Assembly: GCA_902494195.1 (NCBI GenBank)
Contig: CABUSH010000015.1
Span: 1-47,484 of the forward strand
Direction: 5' to 3'
DNA from: an uncultured Collinsella sp.
Lineage (GTDB): Bacteria > Actinomycetota > Coriobacteriia > Coriobacteriales > Coriobacteriaceae
Length of the DNA stretch: 47,484 bases
Shown piece by piece: positions 1 to 8,429 of this stretch. A program made the position numbers and the translations under genes. The notes under the pieces were generated by a model that was not told where the DNA came from, made no database searches, and worked only from the letters and a program-made list of their open reading frames with translations. Positions within the stretch are counted from its first letter, which is position 1. Every line of letters starts with the position of its first letter.

Positions 1-120
1 ACCAACGACGTGCTGTACAAGGAGGGCCTGGACCTTCTCGTCGTGCCCTCCGCCGAGCTCTCCCGCGGCCGCGGCGGCCCGCGCTGCATGAGCATGCCCT
101 TCTGGCGCGAGGACCTCTAA
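1..120 (+). CDS. arcA: Arginine deiminase, C-terminal end (partial)
   Basis: Only the last 39 codons and the stop are in the window; the gene runs in from the left edge. The translated end contains SRGRGGPRCMSMPFWREDL, the signature C-terminus of arginine deiminase, including the catalytic cysteine in the GPRCMSMP loop. The enzyme converts arginine to citrulline and ammonia, the first step of the arginine deiminase pathway. The next gene, about 105 bp on, is ornithine carbamoyltransferase, which takes citrulline on, so the two very likely form an arc operon. The N-terminal part cannot be judged. Confidence 0.93.
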   Translation, partial: TNDVLYKEGLDLLVVPSAELSRGRGGPRCMSMPFWREDL

Positions 121-225
121 GTCTTTAACGTTCCGGTGCGGTCCCCCTACAACCGCACCGGTTTCGCCCGTCAAACGGGCAACACTATTACTTATGTAAT
201 TCATTTTTTCGAAAGGAAACGAACC

Positions 226-1221
226 ATGGGTGTTAACCTCTCCGGCCGTAGCTTCCTCAAGCTCCTCGACCTCTCCACCGAGGAGATCGAGTACTTGCTC
301 AAGCTTTCCAAGAACTTCAAGGACATGAAGCGCGCTGGCGTTCCGCACCGCTATCTCGAGGGCAAGAACATCGTTCTGCTCTTCCAGAAGACCTCCACTC
401 GTACCCGCTGCGCCTTCGAGGTCGGCGGCATGGATCTGGGCATGGGCGTCACCTACCTCGATCCCGGTTCGTCGCAGATGGGCAAGAAGGAGTCCATCGA
501 GGACACCGCCCGCGTTCTCGGCCGTATGTATGACGGCATCGAGTTCCGTGGCTTTGCCCAGGACGACGTCGAGGAGCTCGCTGCCAAGTCCGGCGTGCCC
601 GTGTGGAACGGCCTGACCACCGAGTGGCACCCCACCCAGATGCTCGCCGACATCCTGACCGTCCAGGAGAACTTCAACTACGACATCAAGGGCAAGACCC
701 TCGTCTTCATGGGCGACTGCAAGAACAATGTCGCTCGCTCCCTCATGGTTGTCTGCTCCAAGCTCGGCATGAACTTCGTGGCCTGCGGCCCCGAGGAGTG
801 CATGCCCGCCGACGACGTCATCGAGGCCTGCAAGCCCATCGCCGAGGCCAACGGCTGCACCATCAAGCTGACCACCGACGTCAAGGACGGCGTCACCGGT
901 GCCGACGTTATCTACACCGATGTGTGGGTCTCCATGGGCGAGCCCGACGAGGTCTGGGCCGAGCGCATCGCTCAGCTCACCCCGTATCGCGTTACCTCCG
1001 AGGTCATGGCTATGGCCAACCCGGGTGCCATCTTCCTGCACTGCCTGCCCAGCTTCCACGACACCAACACCACGATTGGCGCCGAGAAGTGCGAGCAGTT
1101 CGGCATCACCGAGCAGGAGGTCACCGACGAGGTCTTCGAGAGCCCCGCTTCCAAGGTCTTCGACGAGGCCGAGAACCGCATGCACACCATTAAGGCTGTC
1201 ATGTACGCCACGCTCAAGTAA
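226..1221 (+). CDS. arcB: Ornithine carbamoyltransferase (catabolic)
   Basis: 331 aa, cytosolic. In the arc context it phosphorolyses citrulline to ornithine and carbamoyl phosphate. Visible motifs are the carbamoyl-phosphate site STRTR (57-61), HPTQ (135-138), SMGE (236-239) and the ornithine-site HCLP (272-275), all intact and correctly spaced. The reading frame is open from position 136, but the ATG at 226 follows a GAAAGGA ribosome site at 211-217 and gives the normal family N-terminus, so the upstream 30 codons are discounted. It follows arcA and is closed by a strong hairpin terminator. Catabolic rather than biosynthetic use is inferred from the neighbours. No carbamate kinase gene (arcC) is seen in the window. 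Confidence 0.96.
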   Translation: MGVNLSGRSFLKLLDLSTEEIEYLLKLSKNFKDMKRAGVPHRYLEGKNIVLLFQKTSTRTRCAFEVGGMDLGMGVTYLDPGSSQMGKKESIEDTARVLGRMYDGIEFRGFAQDDVEELAAKSGVPVWNGLTTEWHPTQMLADILTVQENFNYDIKGKTLVFMGDCKNNVARSLMVVCSKLGMNFVACGPEECMPADDVIEACKPIAEANGCTIKLTTDVKDGVTGADVIYTDVWVSMGEPDEVWAERIAQLTPYRVTSEVMAMANPGAIFLHCLPSFHDTNTTIGAEKCEQFGITEQEVTDEVFESPASKVFDEAENRMHTIKAVMYATLK

Positions 1222-1236
1222 GAGCATCTAGCATCT

Positions 1237-1274
1237 CGCTCGGGGTGTATTACTGCGCACCCCGAGCGGTTTTA
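1237..1274 (+). terminator. Rho-independent terminator after arcB
   Basis: Perfect 11-bp stem (CGCTCGGGGTG at 1237-1247, CACCCCGAGCG at 1258-1268) with a 10-nt loop and a GTTTTA tail. It separates arcAB from the transporter gene. Confidence 0.9.
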
Positions 1275-1368
1275 TCTGGTAATAATCTCGCATCAAGCGG
1301 CAGGCACGGCACGGAAGAGCCGCTTCTGGCGAGATCAGTAAATGATTTATGAAGGGGGGATGAGAACT

Positions 1369-2847
1369 ATGACTGAGACCGCTAAGAAAAAGCGCGGTAT
1401 GCCTTCATCGTTCACCATTCTTCTTGCTCTGCTGGCAATTGTCGCAGTGATTACCGTTATCGTCTCCGGCACGTCCGGTGGCGCGGTTACTGCCGCCCGT
1501 CTGAGCGATTTCTGCACCGCCCCGATCCTGGGCTTCGCTGACGCTCTGCCCGTCTGCCTCTTCGTTATGATCCTGGGCGGCTTCCTCGGCATGATGACCG
1601 AGACCGGCGCCCTGGACAACGGCATCGCCGTCCTGGTGCAGAAGCTTAAGGGCAACGAGATTATGCTCATTCCCGTGCTGATGCTCATCTTCTCCCTCGG
1701 TGGTACCACCTATGGTATGTGCGAGGAGACCGTTCCCTTCTACGCCCTGCTCGCCGCTACCATGATGGCCGCTGGCTTCGACCCCATGGTCGGTGCCGCT
1801 ACCGTCCTGCTCGGCGCTGGCTGCGGCTGCCTGGGCTCCACGGTTAACCCGTTCGCCGTCGGCGCTGCCGTCGACGCTCTGACCGGCGTTGGCATTGAGG
1901 TCAACCAGTCCATCATCATCGGCCTCGGTGCCGTCCTGTGGATTGTCACTACCGCTATGTCCATCTTCTTCGTGATGAGCTACGCCAAGAAGGTCAAGGC
2001 TGACAAGGGTTCCACCATCCTGTCGATGCAGGAGCTCAAGGACGCCGAAGAGGCTCACGGCAAGGCTGCTTCCGAGGTCCACAAGGAGGTCAAGCTCACC
2101 GGTCGTCAGAAGGGTGTTCTGATCGCCTTCGCCTTCACCTTCGTCGTCATGATCGTCGGCTTCATTCCGCTGGCCGACCTCAACGAGGGCGTCGCCAACT
2201 TCTTCGACGCCGGCGCTGTCTACGACGCCGACGGTAACGCCGTCGTCCAGGGCTGGTCTGCCCTGATCACCGGCCTGCCCATTGGCCAGTGGTACTTCGA
2301 CGAGGCTTCCACCTGGTTCTTCCTCATGGCCGTCCTGATCGGTATCATCGGTGGCCTGTCCGAGAAGCAGATCGTCAACACCTTCATCACCGGCGCTGCC
2401 GACATGATGTCCGTTGTTCTCGTCATCGCCCTCGCCCGTGGTATCTCCGTCCTCATGGCTAACACCGGCCTCGATGTCTTCGTCCTCGACGCTGCCGCCA
2501 ATGCCCTGGCTGGCCTGTCCGGCGTGATCTTCGCTCCCATGAGCTTCCTGGTCTACTTCGGCCTGTCCTTCCTGATCCCTTCGACCTCTGGTATGGCCAC
2601 CGTCTCCATGCCCATCATGGGACCGCTGGCTGTTAAGCTCGGCTTCTCGCCCGAGGTCATGGTCATGATCTTCTCCGCCGCCATCGGTGTCGTGAACCTG
2701 TTCACCCCGACCTCCGGCGCCATCATGGGCGGTCTCGCCCTGGCCAAGATCGAGTGGACGACCTGGCTCAAGTTTGCCCTTAAGCTCATCGTCGCTCTCT
2801 CCGTCGTCTGCGCCGTCATCCTGACCGTCGCCTGCGTGCTGCTCTAA
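1369..2847 (+). CDS. YfcC/ArcD-type amino-acid antiporter (probable arginine/ornithine exchanger)
   Basis: 492 aa and strongly hydrophobic, with about 11-12 predicted membrane segments and a hydrophilic loop around residues 215-245. The sequence, including GGTTYGMCEETVPFY and GCGCLGSTVNPFAVG, fits the DcuC/YfcC/ArcD superfamily. Next to arcA and arcB it most likely exchanges external arginine for ornithine in the inner membrane; this substrate is inferred from context. The frame is open from ATG 1342, but the GGGGGG run at 1354-1359 is well placed for the ATG at 1369 (9-nt spacing), which I prefer. A hairpin lies between arcB and this gene, so it may have its own promoter or depend on readthrough. 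Confidence 0.88.
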   Translation: MTETAKKKRGMPSSFTILLALLAIVAVITVIVSGTSGGAVTAARLSDFCTAPILGFADALPVCLFVMILGGFLGMMTETGALDNGIAVLVQKLKGNEIMLIPVLMLIFSLGGTTYGMCEETVPFYALLAATMMAAGFDPMVGAATVLLGAGCGCLGSTVNPFAVGAAVDALTGVGIEVNQSIIIGLGAVLWIVTTAMSIFFVMSYAKKVKADKGSTILSMQELKDAEEAHGKAASEVHKEVKLTGRQKGVLIAFAFTFVVMIVGFIPLADLNEGVANFFDAGAVYDADGNAVVQGWSALITGLPIGQWYFDEASTWFFLMAVLIGIIGGLSEKQIVNTFITGAADMMSVVLVIALARGISVLMANTGLDVFVLDAAANALAGLSGVIFAPMSFLVYFGLSFLIPSTSGMATVSMPIMGPLAVKLGFSPEVMVMIFSAAIGVVNLFTPTSGAIMGGLALAKIEWTTWLKFALKLIVALSVVCAVILTVACVLL

Positions 2848-2912
2848 GTACCCAACGGGTACCCCACGGAAACCTTGACGATCCTGTAGAGGATCACCTG
2901 GTCATCGTCTGT

Positions 2913-2980
2913 CCGGTGGGGTCAACCCACCGGTAGACTCCTACCTTTAGCCCCCTCCCGTTCCGTGCGCGGGAGGGGGC
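2913..2980 (+). terminator. Tandem hairpins after the transporter gene
   Basis: Two perfect stems follow the transporter. CCGGTGGG (2913-2920) pairs with CCCACCGG (2926-2933). GCCCCCTCCCG (2950-2960) pairs with CGGGAGGGGGC (2970-2980). Neither has a clear T-run, so they may be weak terminators or mRNA 3'-end stabilisers. Confidence 0.55.
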
Positions 2981-2988
2981 GCACTTAT

Positions 2989-3015
2989 GTTGCGCGGTTC
3001 TACGAACCGCGCAAC
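2989..3015. repeat. Perfect 12-bp inverted repeat with 3-nt loop
   Basis: GTTGCGCGGTTC at 2989-3000 and GAACCGCGCAAC at 3004-3015, separated by TAC. There is no T-run on either side, so a simple terminator is unlikely. It sits between the transporter hairpins and the next long hairpin. Confidence 0.7.
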
Positions 3016-3057
3016 CAGTCGACGCTGCGCGCCGCCCAGGACGACAATTTGTCATTC

Positions 3058-3099
3058 AAAAGGCAAGGCATGACCAAAAGGTCTATGCCTTGCCTTTTT
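3058..3099. terminator. Long A/T-flanked hairpin, probably a bidirectional terminator
   Basis: A 14-bp perfect stem (3058-3071 with 3085-3098) begins AAAA and ends TTTTT, and the inner GACC/GGTC extends it across an AAAA loop with one bulged base. The A-run and T-run flanks allow termination in both directions. Confidence 0.75.
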
Positions 3100-3102
3100 C
3101 AT

Positions 3103-3289
3103 GCCAACTTGTACGTCCTGGACAGCGCTCGCTGTCCGTCCTCTACCTGTGGCGCTTTCCTTAGTTGGTGCAGGGGTGCTTTGCCTACTCTGGCGGGCTT
3201 TCGCTGACTTATGCTCAACCTGCGATGTTGCCGTTGTTGGTGTAATGGGGCGATGCAATGGGGTCAGGTTTGTTTGAACCAAAAAGGGG
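3103..3289. other. Intergenic stretch without a recognised gene
   Basis: Within the 618-bp space between the transporter and the DUF1846 gene, this part holds one short hairpin (GGACAGC / GCTGTCC around 3119-3137) and no credible reading frame or RNA gene that I can recognise. Confidence 0.6.
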
Positions 3290-3358
3290 AAGTTGCGGTG
3301 GAATCGTTCCTGTTTGGCCGTCTTGAGGGGTTAAACGGGAACTATTCCACCGCAACTT
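3290..3358. repeat. Long inverted repeat (intergenic hairpin)
   Basis: Perfect 15-bp arms: AAGTTGCGGTGGAAT (3290-3304) and ATTCCACCGCAACTT (3344-3358). Inner segments GTTCCTGTTT and AAACGGGAAC continue the pairing with one G:T wobble, so the whole 69-nt element can form a long hairpin. It lies about 65 bp upstream of a TATAAT box. It belongs to the same class of large intergenic hairpins as those at 8360, 33277 and 38487. Confidence 0.8.
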
Positions 3359-3420
3359 ATCGATGACGTGTTTGGTTGGTGCCAGTTGATTGCTTGGGCG
3401 TTGGGGAGGGTCTGCTCCGT

Positions 3421-3426
3421 TATAAT
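3421..3426 (+). promoter_or_regulatory. Candidate -10 box for the DUF1846 gene
   Basis: A perfect TATAAT hexamer lies 40 bp before the chosen start. No good -35 hexamer is visible at 16-18 bp spacing (TTGGGG at 3401 is only 14 bp away), so this rests on the -10 alone. Confidence 0.5.
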
Positions 3427-3465
3427 CGCCTAGAACATTAATTGGAAACGGGACGGGAGCCATAC

Positions 3466-4947
3466 ATGCGCCAGGGTTTCGACAATGCGAAGTATATCGA
3501 GCTGCAGGCTGCTCACATTAAGGAGCGCATCTCACAGTTTGGTGGCAAGCTCTATTTGGAGTTTGGCGGCAAGCTGTTCGATGACTATCATGCGAGCCGC
3601 GTGCTGCCGGGTTTTGAACCGGACAGCAAGTTCCGCATGCTCAAGAGCATCGCCGACGATGTCGAGGTTATCATCGCGATCAACGCGAACCATATCGAGA
3701 AAAACAAGGCTCGCGGTGACCTTGGCATTACCTATGACGAGGATGTGCTGCGCCTGGTTGACTTGTTCCGCGGCAACGGCTTTGCCGTCGCGGCTGTGGT
3801 CATCACCCAGTACGCCGGCCAGCCTGCTGCCGATGTGTTCCGCAACCGCCTGAACGCGCTCGGCATTCCTGCCAAGCTGCACTATCCCATCGAGGGCTAC
3901 CCGCACGATGTCGATCTGATCGTGTCCGATGATGGCTACGGCAAGAACGAGTTTGTCGAGACCACCCGACCGCTCGTCGTGGTCACTGCCCCCGGTCCTG
4001 GCTCGGGCAAGCTTGCCACCTGCCTGTCTCAGCTCTATCACGAGCACAAGCATGGCACGGCCGCCGGCTATGCCAAATTCGAGACCTTCCCGGTTTGGAA
4101 TCTGCCCCTTACGCATCCGGTCAACATTGCCTACGAGGCCGCCACGGCAGACCTCGATGACGCCAACATCATCGACTCCTTCCACCTTGAGGCCTACAAC
4201 AAGACCACGGTCAACTACAACCGCGACGTCGAGGCCTTCCCGGTAGTCCGTGCCCTGATGGAAAAGATCCTGGGCAAGAGCCCCTACCAGAGCCCTACGG
4301 ACATGGGCGTCAATATGGTTGGCTTTGCCATCACCGATGACGATGCCTGCCGCGACGCTTCCAAGATGGAGATCGTCCGCCGCTACTTTACCGCGGTCGA
4401 AAATGTGCGCCGTACCGGCGTGGGCGATGAGCAAGTCGACCGTCTCAAGATTATTATGAAGAAAGCCGGCATCGATAAGAACTACTCACCGGCGCGCTCG
4501 GCGGCCCTCACCAGGGAGCAGCTGACGGGCGGTCCCGTGGGTGCCATGGTCATGCCCGATGGCTCCGTGGTGACCGGTAAGACCTCCACGCGCCTGGGCG
4601 CCGCAAGTTCGCTCATTATGAACGCCCTCAAGCATGTCTCGGGCGTCGACCTTGAGCTCGAGGTCATTAGCGATGAAGCGATCGAGCCCATCAGCAAGCT
4701 CAAGACGCATTTCCTGGGCAGCAAAAACCCGCGCCTCCACACCGACGAGACGCTTATGGCGCTGTCGATCACCTCGGCCACGAGTGAGACGGCCGCTCGC
4801 GTCCTTTCGGGCCTGGAGCAGTTGCGCGGTTGCGATGCTTTCTTTAGCGTTATCATCTCGCCGACGGACGAGACGGTACTGCGCAAACTGGGTATCAACG
4901 TGTGCTGCGAGCCCAAGTTTGAGCGCCGTGGTTTCTTCCATCGCTAA
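3466..4947 (+). CDS. DUF1846 (UPF0371) family protein
   Basis: 493 aa, close to the usual family length. The sequence matches the DUF1846/UPF0371 family throughout, for example FGGKLFDDYHASRVLPGF, VTAPGPGSGKLATCLSQLYH and GVNMVGFAI. The family is widespread in Firmicutes and Actinobacteria and has solved structures but no firmly assigned reaction. A glycine-rich APGPGSGK segment near residue 177 resembles a nucleotide-binding loop, which is only suggestive. The frame is open from TTG 3442, but the ATG at 3466 is preceded by GGGACGGGAG and gives the family N-terminus (MRQGFDNAKYIELQ). It is monocistronic, between a TATAAT box and a terminator. Confidence 0.92.
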   Translation: MRQGFDNAKYIELQAAHIKERISQFGGKLYLEFGGKLFDDYHASRVLPGFEPDSKFRMLKSIADDVEVIIAINANHIEKNKARGDLGITYDEDVLRLVDLFRGNGFAVAAVVITQYAGQPAADVFRNRLNALGIPAKLHYPIEGYPHDVDLIVSDDGYGKNEFVETTRPLVVVTAPGPGSGKLATCLSQLYHEHKHGTAAGYAKFETFPVWNLPLTHPVNIAYEAATADLDDANIIDSFHLEAYNKTTVNYNRDVEAFPVVRALMEKILGKSPYQSPTDMGVNMVGFAITDDDACRDASKMEIVRRYFTAVENVRRTGVGDEQVDRLKIIMKKAGIDKNYSPARSAALTREQLTGGPVGAMVMPDGSVVTGKTSTRLGAASSLIMNALKHVSGVDLELEVISDEAIEPISKLKTHFLGSKNPRLHTDETLMALSITSATSETAARVLSGLEQLRGCDAFFSVIISPTDETVLRKLGINVCCEPKFERRGFFHR

Positions 4948-4981
4948 GTTTGAAGCATCGCGGTAATTGCATTGCATTTTG

Positions 4982-5014
4982 GCCGTATCGGGTTAGCGCC
5001 CGGTACGGCTTTTT
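4982..5014 (+). terminator. Rho-independent terminator after the DUF1846 gene
   Basis: An 11-bp stem with one T:G wobble (4982-4992 with 4999-5009), loop TTAGCG, followed by TTTTT. Confidence 0.92.
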
Positions 5015-5203
5015 GATCAATAAAGCGCCTATTTCGGCGAAAAATAGCCGTTTACCTGCCTAGAAACAATTAGAGCGGTATACAATAACCGTAACTGTTT
5101 CATCCTTGGCGGGATGCCGCATGATGGATATTACCTGCCATCGTGAGGTGTGTCGGTCGCGCACGGCGCGTTAGATGCTCGTGCTCGGTTTGAGGAGGCT
5201 GCT

Positions 5204-5542
5204 ATGGCGGGCAAGGGTCGTGCGAGTGTCAACGATATGAAGCGTGTCGAGGTGCTGGTGTTGATGGAGATCGACCAGCAAACCGAAGACAATGGCGGGC
5301 CGTATGGTTTCTCGCGCAAAACGCTTGCCGAACGCGTGGGGGTTTCGCCGTATCGTGCCCGCGCCGCAATCGATCGCTTGGATTCCGAAGGCATGATTGA
5401 TGTCGTCTCGCGTTATAGCGACGACGGCGGTCAGCTTGCAAATGGCATTTGCCTCACCGAACGTGGCGAGTGGTATCTTGAGGGCGTCCGTACTGGCATG
5501 CTCGTTCAAGAAATGCTTGAGGACGAGGTTGCTGATCGATAG
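5204..5542 (+). CDS. Small winged-helix DNA-binding protein
   Basis: 112 aa. Residues about 10-80 read as a winged helix: a first helix (VNDMKRVEVLVLMEID), a recognition-helix region (SRKTLAERVGVSPYRARAAIDRLDSEGMI) and a wing, followed by a short C-terminal helix. This resembles helix-turn-helix regulators of the MarR or GntR-N type, but the target is unknown. The start is chosen at ATG 5204 because GAGGAGG lies 5 nt upstream; the frame continues upstream to 5150 without a better site. It stands alone between a terminator on each side, upstream of pyrG. No effector domain is seen. Confidence 0.72.
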   Translation: MAGKGRASVNDMKRVEVLVLMEIDQQTEDNGGPYGFSRKTLAERVGVSPYRARAAIDRLDSEGMIDVVSRYSDDGGQLANGICLTERGEWYLEGVRTGMLVQEMLEDEVADR

Positions 5543-5566
5543 CAGCATGTAACCCTTGCCATAGCG

Positions 5567-5595
5567 ACGCCGCCTGGGAAACCGGGCGGCGTTTT
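5567..5595 (+). terminator. Terminator after the winged-helix gene
   Basis: ACGCCGCC (5567-5574) pairs with GGCGGCGT (5585-5592) around a GGGAAACC apical region and is followed by a short T-run (TTTTG). Confidence 0.8.
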
Positions 5596-5720
5596 GTTTC
5601 AAGATTGAGAAATGCAATCGCACGCGAGAAAAATTGCGAACGGTCCGCGGCGCGAGTATTACAATGAAGACCCGTAAGATGTGGATAAACAACTTCTACG
5701 GGAAGCGCAGGTAACTCAAT

Positions 5721-7382
5721 ATGACCAAGCATGTGTTCGTAACCGGTGGCGTGGTTTCGTCCCTGGGCAAGGGTATCACCGCGGCCTCGCTGGGCCGTCT
5801 GCTCAAGTCGCGTGGCTACAAAGTAACGATGCAGAAGGCCGACCCGTATCTGAACGTCGACCCCGGTACCATGAGCCCGTTCCAGCATGGTGAGGTCTTC
5901 GTTACCGAGGATGGTTACGAGTCCGACCTGGACCTGGGTCATTACGAGCGCTTTATTGATGAGAACCTGACCCGCGATTCCAACTTTACGACCGGTGCCA
6001 TCTACAAAAGCCTAATCGCCCGCGAGCGTCGCGGCGACTTTTTGGGCGGTACCGTGCAGGTGATTCCCCACGTCACCAATGCCATTAAGGACAAGTTCCG
6101 CCGCATCGAGGAGCAGACCGGCTCCGATGTAGTCATCACCGAGCTGGGCGGCACGATTGGCGACATCGAGTCCCAGCCGTTTGTCGAGGCCATCCGTCAG
6201 TACCGCAAGGAGGCCGGCCCCGAGAACGTCTGCTACATCCACGTGTCGCTCGTTCCCTATATCGCCGCCGCCCACGAGGTCAAGACCAAGCCCACACAGC
6301 ATTCCGTCAAGGAGCTCCGCAGCTTTGGCATCCAGCCCGATATTATCGTGCTGCGCTCCGACCACCATATCGATGACGCTATCCGCGGAAAGATCGCAAG
6401 CTTCTGCGACGTCGACACCGATTGCGTCTTTACCAACGAGGACTGCGCGAGCATTTACGATGTTCCGCAGCTGCTTGCCGAGCAGGACTTTGACCTGCGC
6501 ATTTGCGAGCGCCTGGGTCTGGACCCGCGTGAGCGCGACATGAGCGAGTGGAACGAGTTCCTGCGCAAACAGAATCACGCCAACCATCACGCCGACAAGG
6601 TGAAGATCGCCGTCGTGGGCAAGTACACGCAGCTGCCCGATGCGTACCTGTCGGTTATCGAGGCCCTGCACCATGCGGGCGTCTTCTACGATCGCCATGT
6701 GGACGTCCAGCTGGTCGACGGCGAGAGCCTCGACGAGCAGAATGTCTCCGAGGTTCTGGGCGACGCCTCGGGCATCCTGGTCCCCGGCGGCTTTGGCAAG
6801 CGCGCCCTGGAGGGCAAGATCCTCGCGGCCGAGTTTGCCCGTGAGCACAAGATTCCGTATCTGGGCATTTGCCTGGGTATGCAGGTGGCCGTGTGCGAAT
6901 TTGCGCGCAATGTCGTCGGCCTTGCCGGCGCCAGCTCCTCTGAGTTCGATCCGGATGGCCCGTATAGTGTCATCGATCTGATGAGCTCGCAGGAGGACGT
7001 GACCGAGAAGGGCGGCACCATGCGCCTGGGCGCCTATCCGTGCAAGCTCGCCGCCGATACCCTTGCTCGCGAGGCATATGGCGAGGAACTCGTCTACGAG
7101 CGTCACCGTCACCGCTTTGAGTTCAACAACGCCTTCCGCGACCAGCTCGAGGACGCCGGTTTGGTTATCTCGGGTCTGTCGCCTGACGAGCGCCTGGTCG
7201 AGATGGTCGAGCTGCCGCGCGACGTGCATCCGTGGTATGTGGCAACCCAGGCTCATCCCGAGTTCAAGAGCCGCCCGACCAACCCGCAGCCGCTGTTCCG
7301 CGAGTTCGTACGCGCTTCGATCGGCCAGCACGAGGGTGTCGACCGTCTGCAGGTGACGCCCATGAACCTCGCTACGGACTAA
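5721..7382 (+). CDS. pyrG: CTP synthase
   Basis: 553 aa, full length. It aminates UTP to CTP with glutamine and ATP in the cytosol. The N-terminal synthetase domain opens with the invariant KHVFVTGGVVSSLGKGI and contains ELGGTIGDIES. The C-terminal glutamine amidotransferase domain has the GICLGMQ nucleophile loop (Cys384) and the HPEFKSRP triad segment. The ATG at 5721 gives the exact family N-terminus. The stop at 7382 is followed after 2 nt by the recombinase start, so the two genes are probably cotranscribed and translationally coupled. Confidence 0.98.
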   Translation: MTKHVFVTGGVVSSLGKGITAASLGRLLKSRGYKVTMQKADPYLNVDPGTMSPFQHGEVFVTEDGYESDLDLGHYERFIDENLTRDSNFTTGAIYKSLIARERRGDFLGGTVQVIPHVTNAIKDKFRRIEEQTGSDVVITELGGTIGDIESQPFVEAIRQYRKEAGPENVCYIHVSLVPYIAAAHEVKTKPTQHSVKELRSFGIQPDIIVLRSDHHIDDAIRGKIASFCDVDTDCVFTNEDCASIYDVPQLLAEQDFDLRICERLGLDPRERDMSEWNEFLRKQNHANHHADKVKIAVVGKYTQLPDAYLSVIEALHHAGVFYDRHVDVQLVDGESLDEQNVSEVLGDASGILVPGGFGKRALEGKILAAEFAREHKIPYLGICLGMQVAVCEFARNVVGLAGASSSEFDPDGPYSVIDLMSSQEDVTEKGGTMRLGAYPCKLAADTLAREAYGEELVYERHRHRFEFNNAFRDQLEDAGLVISGLSPDERLVEMVELPRDVHPWYVATQAHPEFKSRPTNPQPLFREFVRASIGQHEGVDRLQVTPMNLATD

Positions 7383-7384
7383 GG

Positions 7385-8326
7385 GTGCCGGCGAATAAGG
7401 AACATACCGAAGCTACTCCCTCGTCGCTCGCCGTGGCGGCGGGGGAGTATCTCGATTACCTCGCGGTCGAGCGGGGTTTGGCGCGCAACACGATTGCGGC
7501 CTATCGTCGTGACCTGACGACGTACTGCGCCTATCTGGAGCGGGCGGGTATTGTGTCTTTTGAAGAGGTGACTCGTCAGGTCGTGGAGGGCTTTGTCGCC
7601 GACCGTCGCGATGGGGGCTATTCCGATGCCTCGGTGGAGCGTGCGCTTGCAGCCGTGAAGGGCCTGCATGCCTTTTTGGTGCGCGATGGGGCTGTAGCCC
7701 AAAATCCAACGGCGGCGTTGCGCCTGCCTAAAAAGGCTGAGCGTTTGCCGGAGTATCTATCGGTGGAGGATGTCTCGGCTCTGCTCGATCAAGACTTCCC
7801 CGAGGGCGAGATGGGCTTGCGCGACCATGCCATCTTGGAAGTGCTCTACGGATGCGGTTTGCGTGTGAGCGAGTTGGTGGGGCTCGATGTGGGCGATATC
7901 CATATTGACGATGGCTTTGTACTCGTTCGCGGTAAGGGCTCAAAGGAACGCCTGTCCCCGCTGGTGGGAAGCGCGGCGCGAGCTCTGATGCTCTATGTAA
8001 CTGAGGGACGTTCTCGCTTGGCGGCCCATGCCCGCGGAACCGAGACCTCGGCGGTCTTTTTAAATAAGAACGGACGTCGCCTGTCGCGCCAGGCCGTGCA
8101 TGCGATATGCGAGCGGTATGGGCGTCAGGTGGGGCTGGTGGGGCTCCATCCCCATACCTTGCGCCACTCCTTTGCCACCCACATGCTCGCGGGCGGTGCC
8201 GACCTGCGTGTGCTGCAGGAGATTTTGGGCCATGCCGATATTTCGACCACGCAGGTCTACACGCATGTCGACCGCACGCAACTGACCGAGGTCTATCTGG
8301 CGGCGCATCCGCTGGCGCATCGTTAA
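7385..8326 (+). CDS. xerD: XerD-type site-specific tyrosine recombinase
   Basis: 313 aa. An N-terminal SAM-like core-binding domain (about 10-95) is followed by a catalytic domain with all key residues: Arg160 (GCGLRVSEL), Lys in RGKGSKER, His257 and Arg260 (HTLRHSFATHML), His283 (LGHADISTTQVY) and nucleophile Tyr292. It most likely resolves chromosome dimers at dif, possibly with a XerC partner encoded elsewhere. XerD, rather than XerC or a phage integrase, is judged from overall similarity and the housekeeping context next to pyrG. The start is GTG 7385, 2 nt after the pyrG stop; the longer frame from 7232 lies inside pyrG and is not credible. Confidence 0.9.
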   Translation: MPANKEHTEATPSSLAVAAGEYLDYLAVERGLARNTIAAYRRDLTTYCAYLERAGIVSFEEVTRQVVEGFVADRRDGGYSDASVERALAAVKGLHAFLVRDGAVAQNPTAALRLPKKAERLPEYLSVEDVSALLDQDFPEGEMGLRDHAILEVLYGCGLRVSELVGLDVGDIHIDDGFVLVRGKGSKERLSPLVGSAARALMLYVTEGRSRLAAHARGTETSAVFLNKNGRRLSRQAVHAICERYGRQVGLVGLHPHTLRHSFATHMLAGGADLRVLQEILGHADISTTQVYTHVDRTQLTEVYLAAHPLAHR

Positions 8327-8359
8327 CACATCGCTGGCCTGCATATTTATAGGTATTTG

Positions 8360-8429
8360 GGGACGGGCCCCAGATTGCTGCGGCGTGCTTTTGCGCGCGC
8401 ATGGGCAATCTGGGGCCCGTCCCATTTTT
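8360..8429 (+). terminator. Long inverted repeat and terminator after xerD
   Basis: Perfect 19-bp arms: GGGACGGGCCCCAGATTGC (8360-8378) and its complement at 8405-8423, with a GC-rich 26-nt loop and a TTTTT run at 8425-8429. It can end xerD transcription, but the stem is far longer than an ordinary terminator and resembles other intergenic hairpins of this window. Confidence 0.85.

Noticed and set aside
3058..3099. Small RNA gene or CRISPR-like repeat
   Set aside because: There is a single long hairpin with A and T flanks and no repeated unit or promoter; a bidirectional terminator is simpler.
5634..5665. TTGCGA and TACAAT as a promoter of pyrG
   Set aside because: The 20-bp spacing is too long, so it was not listed as a promoter, although TACAAT alone may still act as a -10 box.
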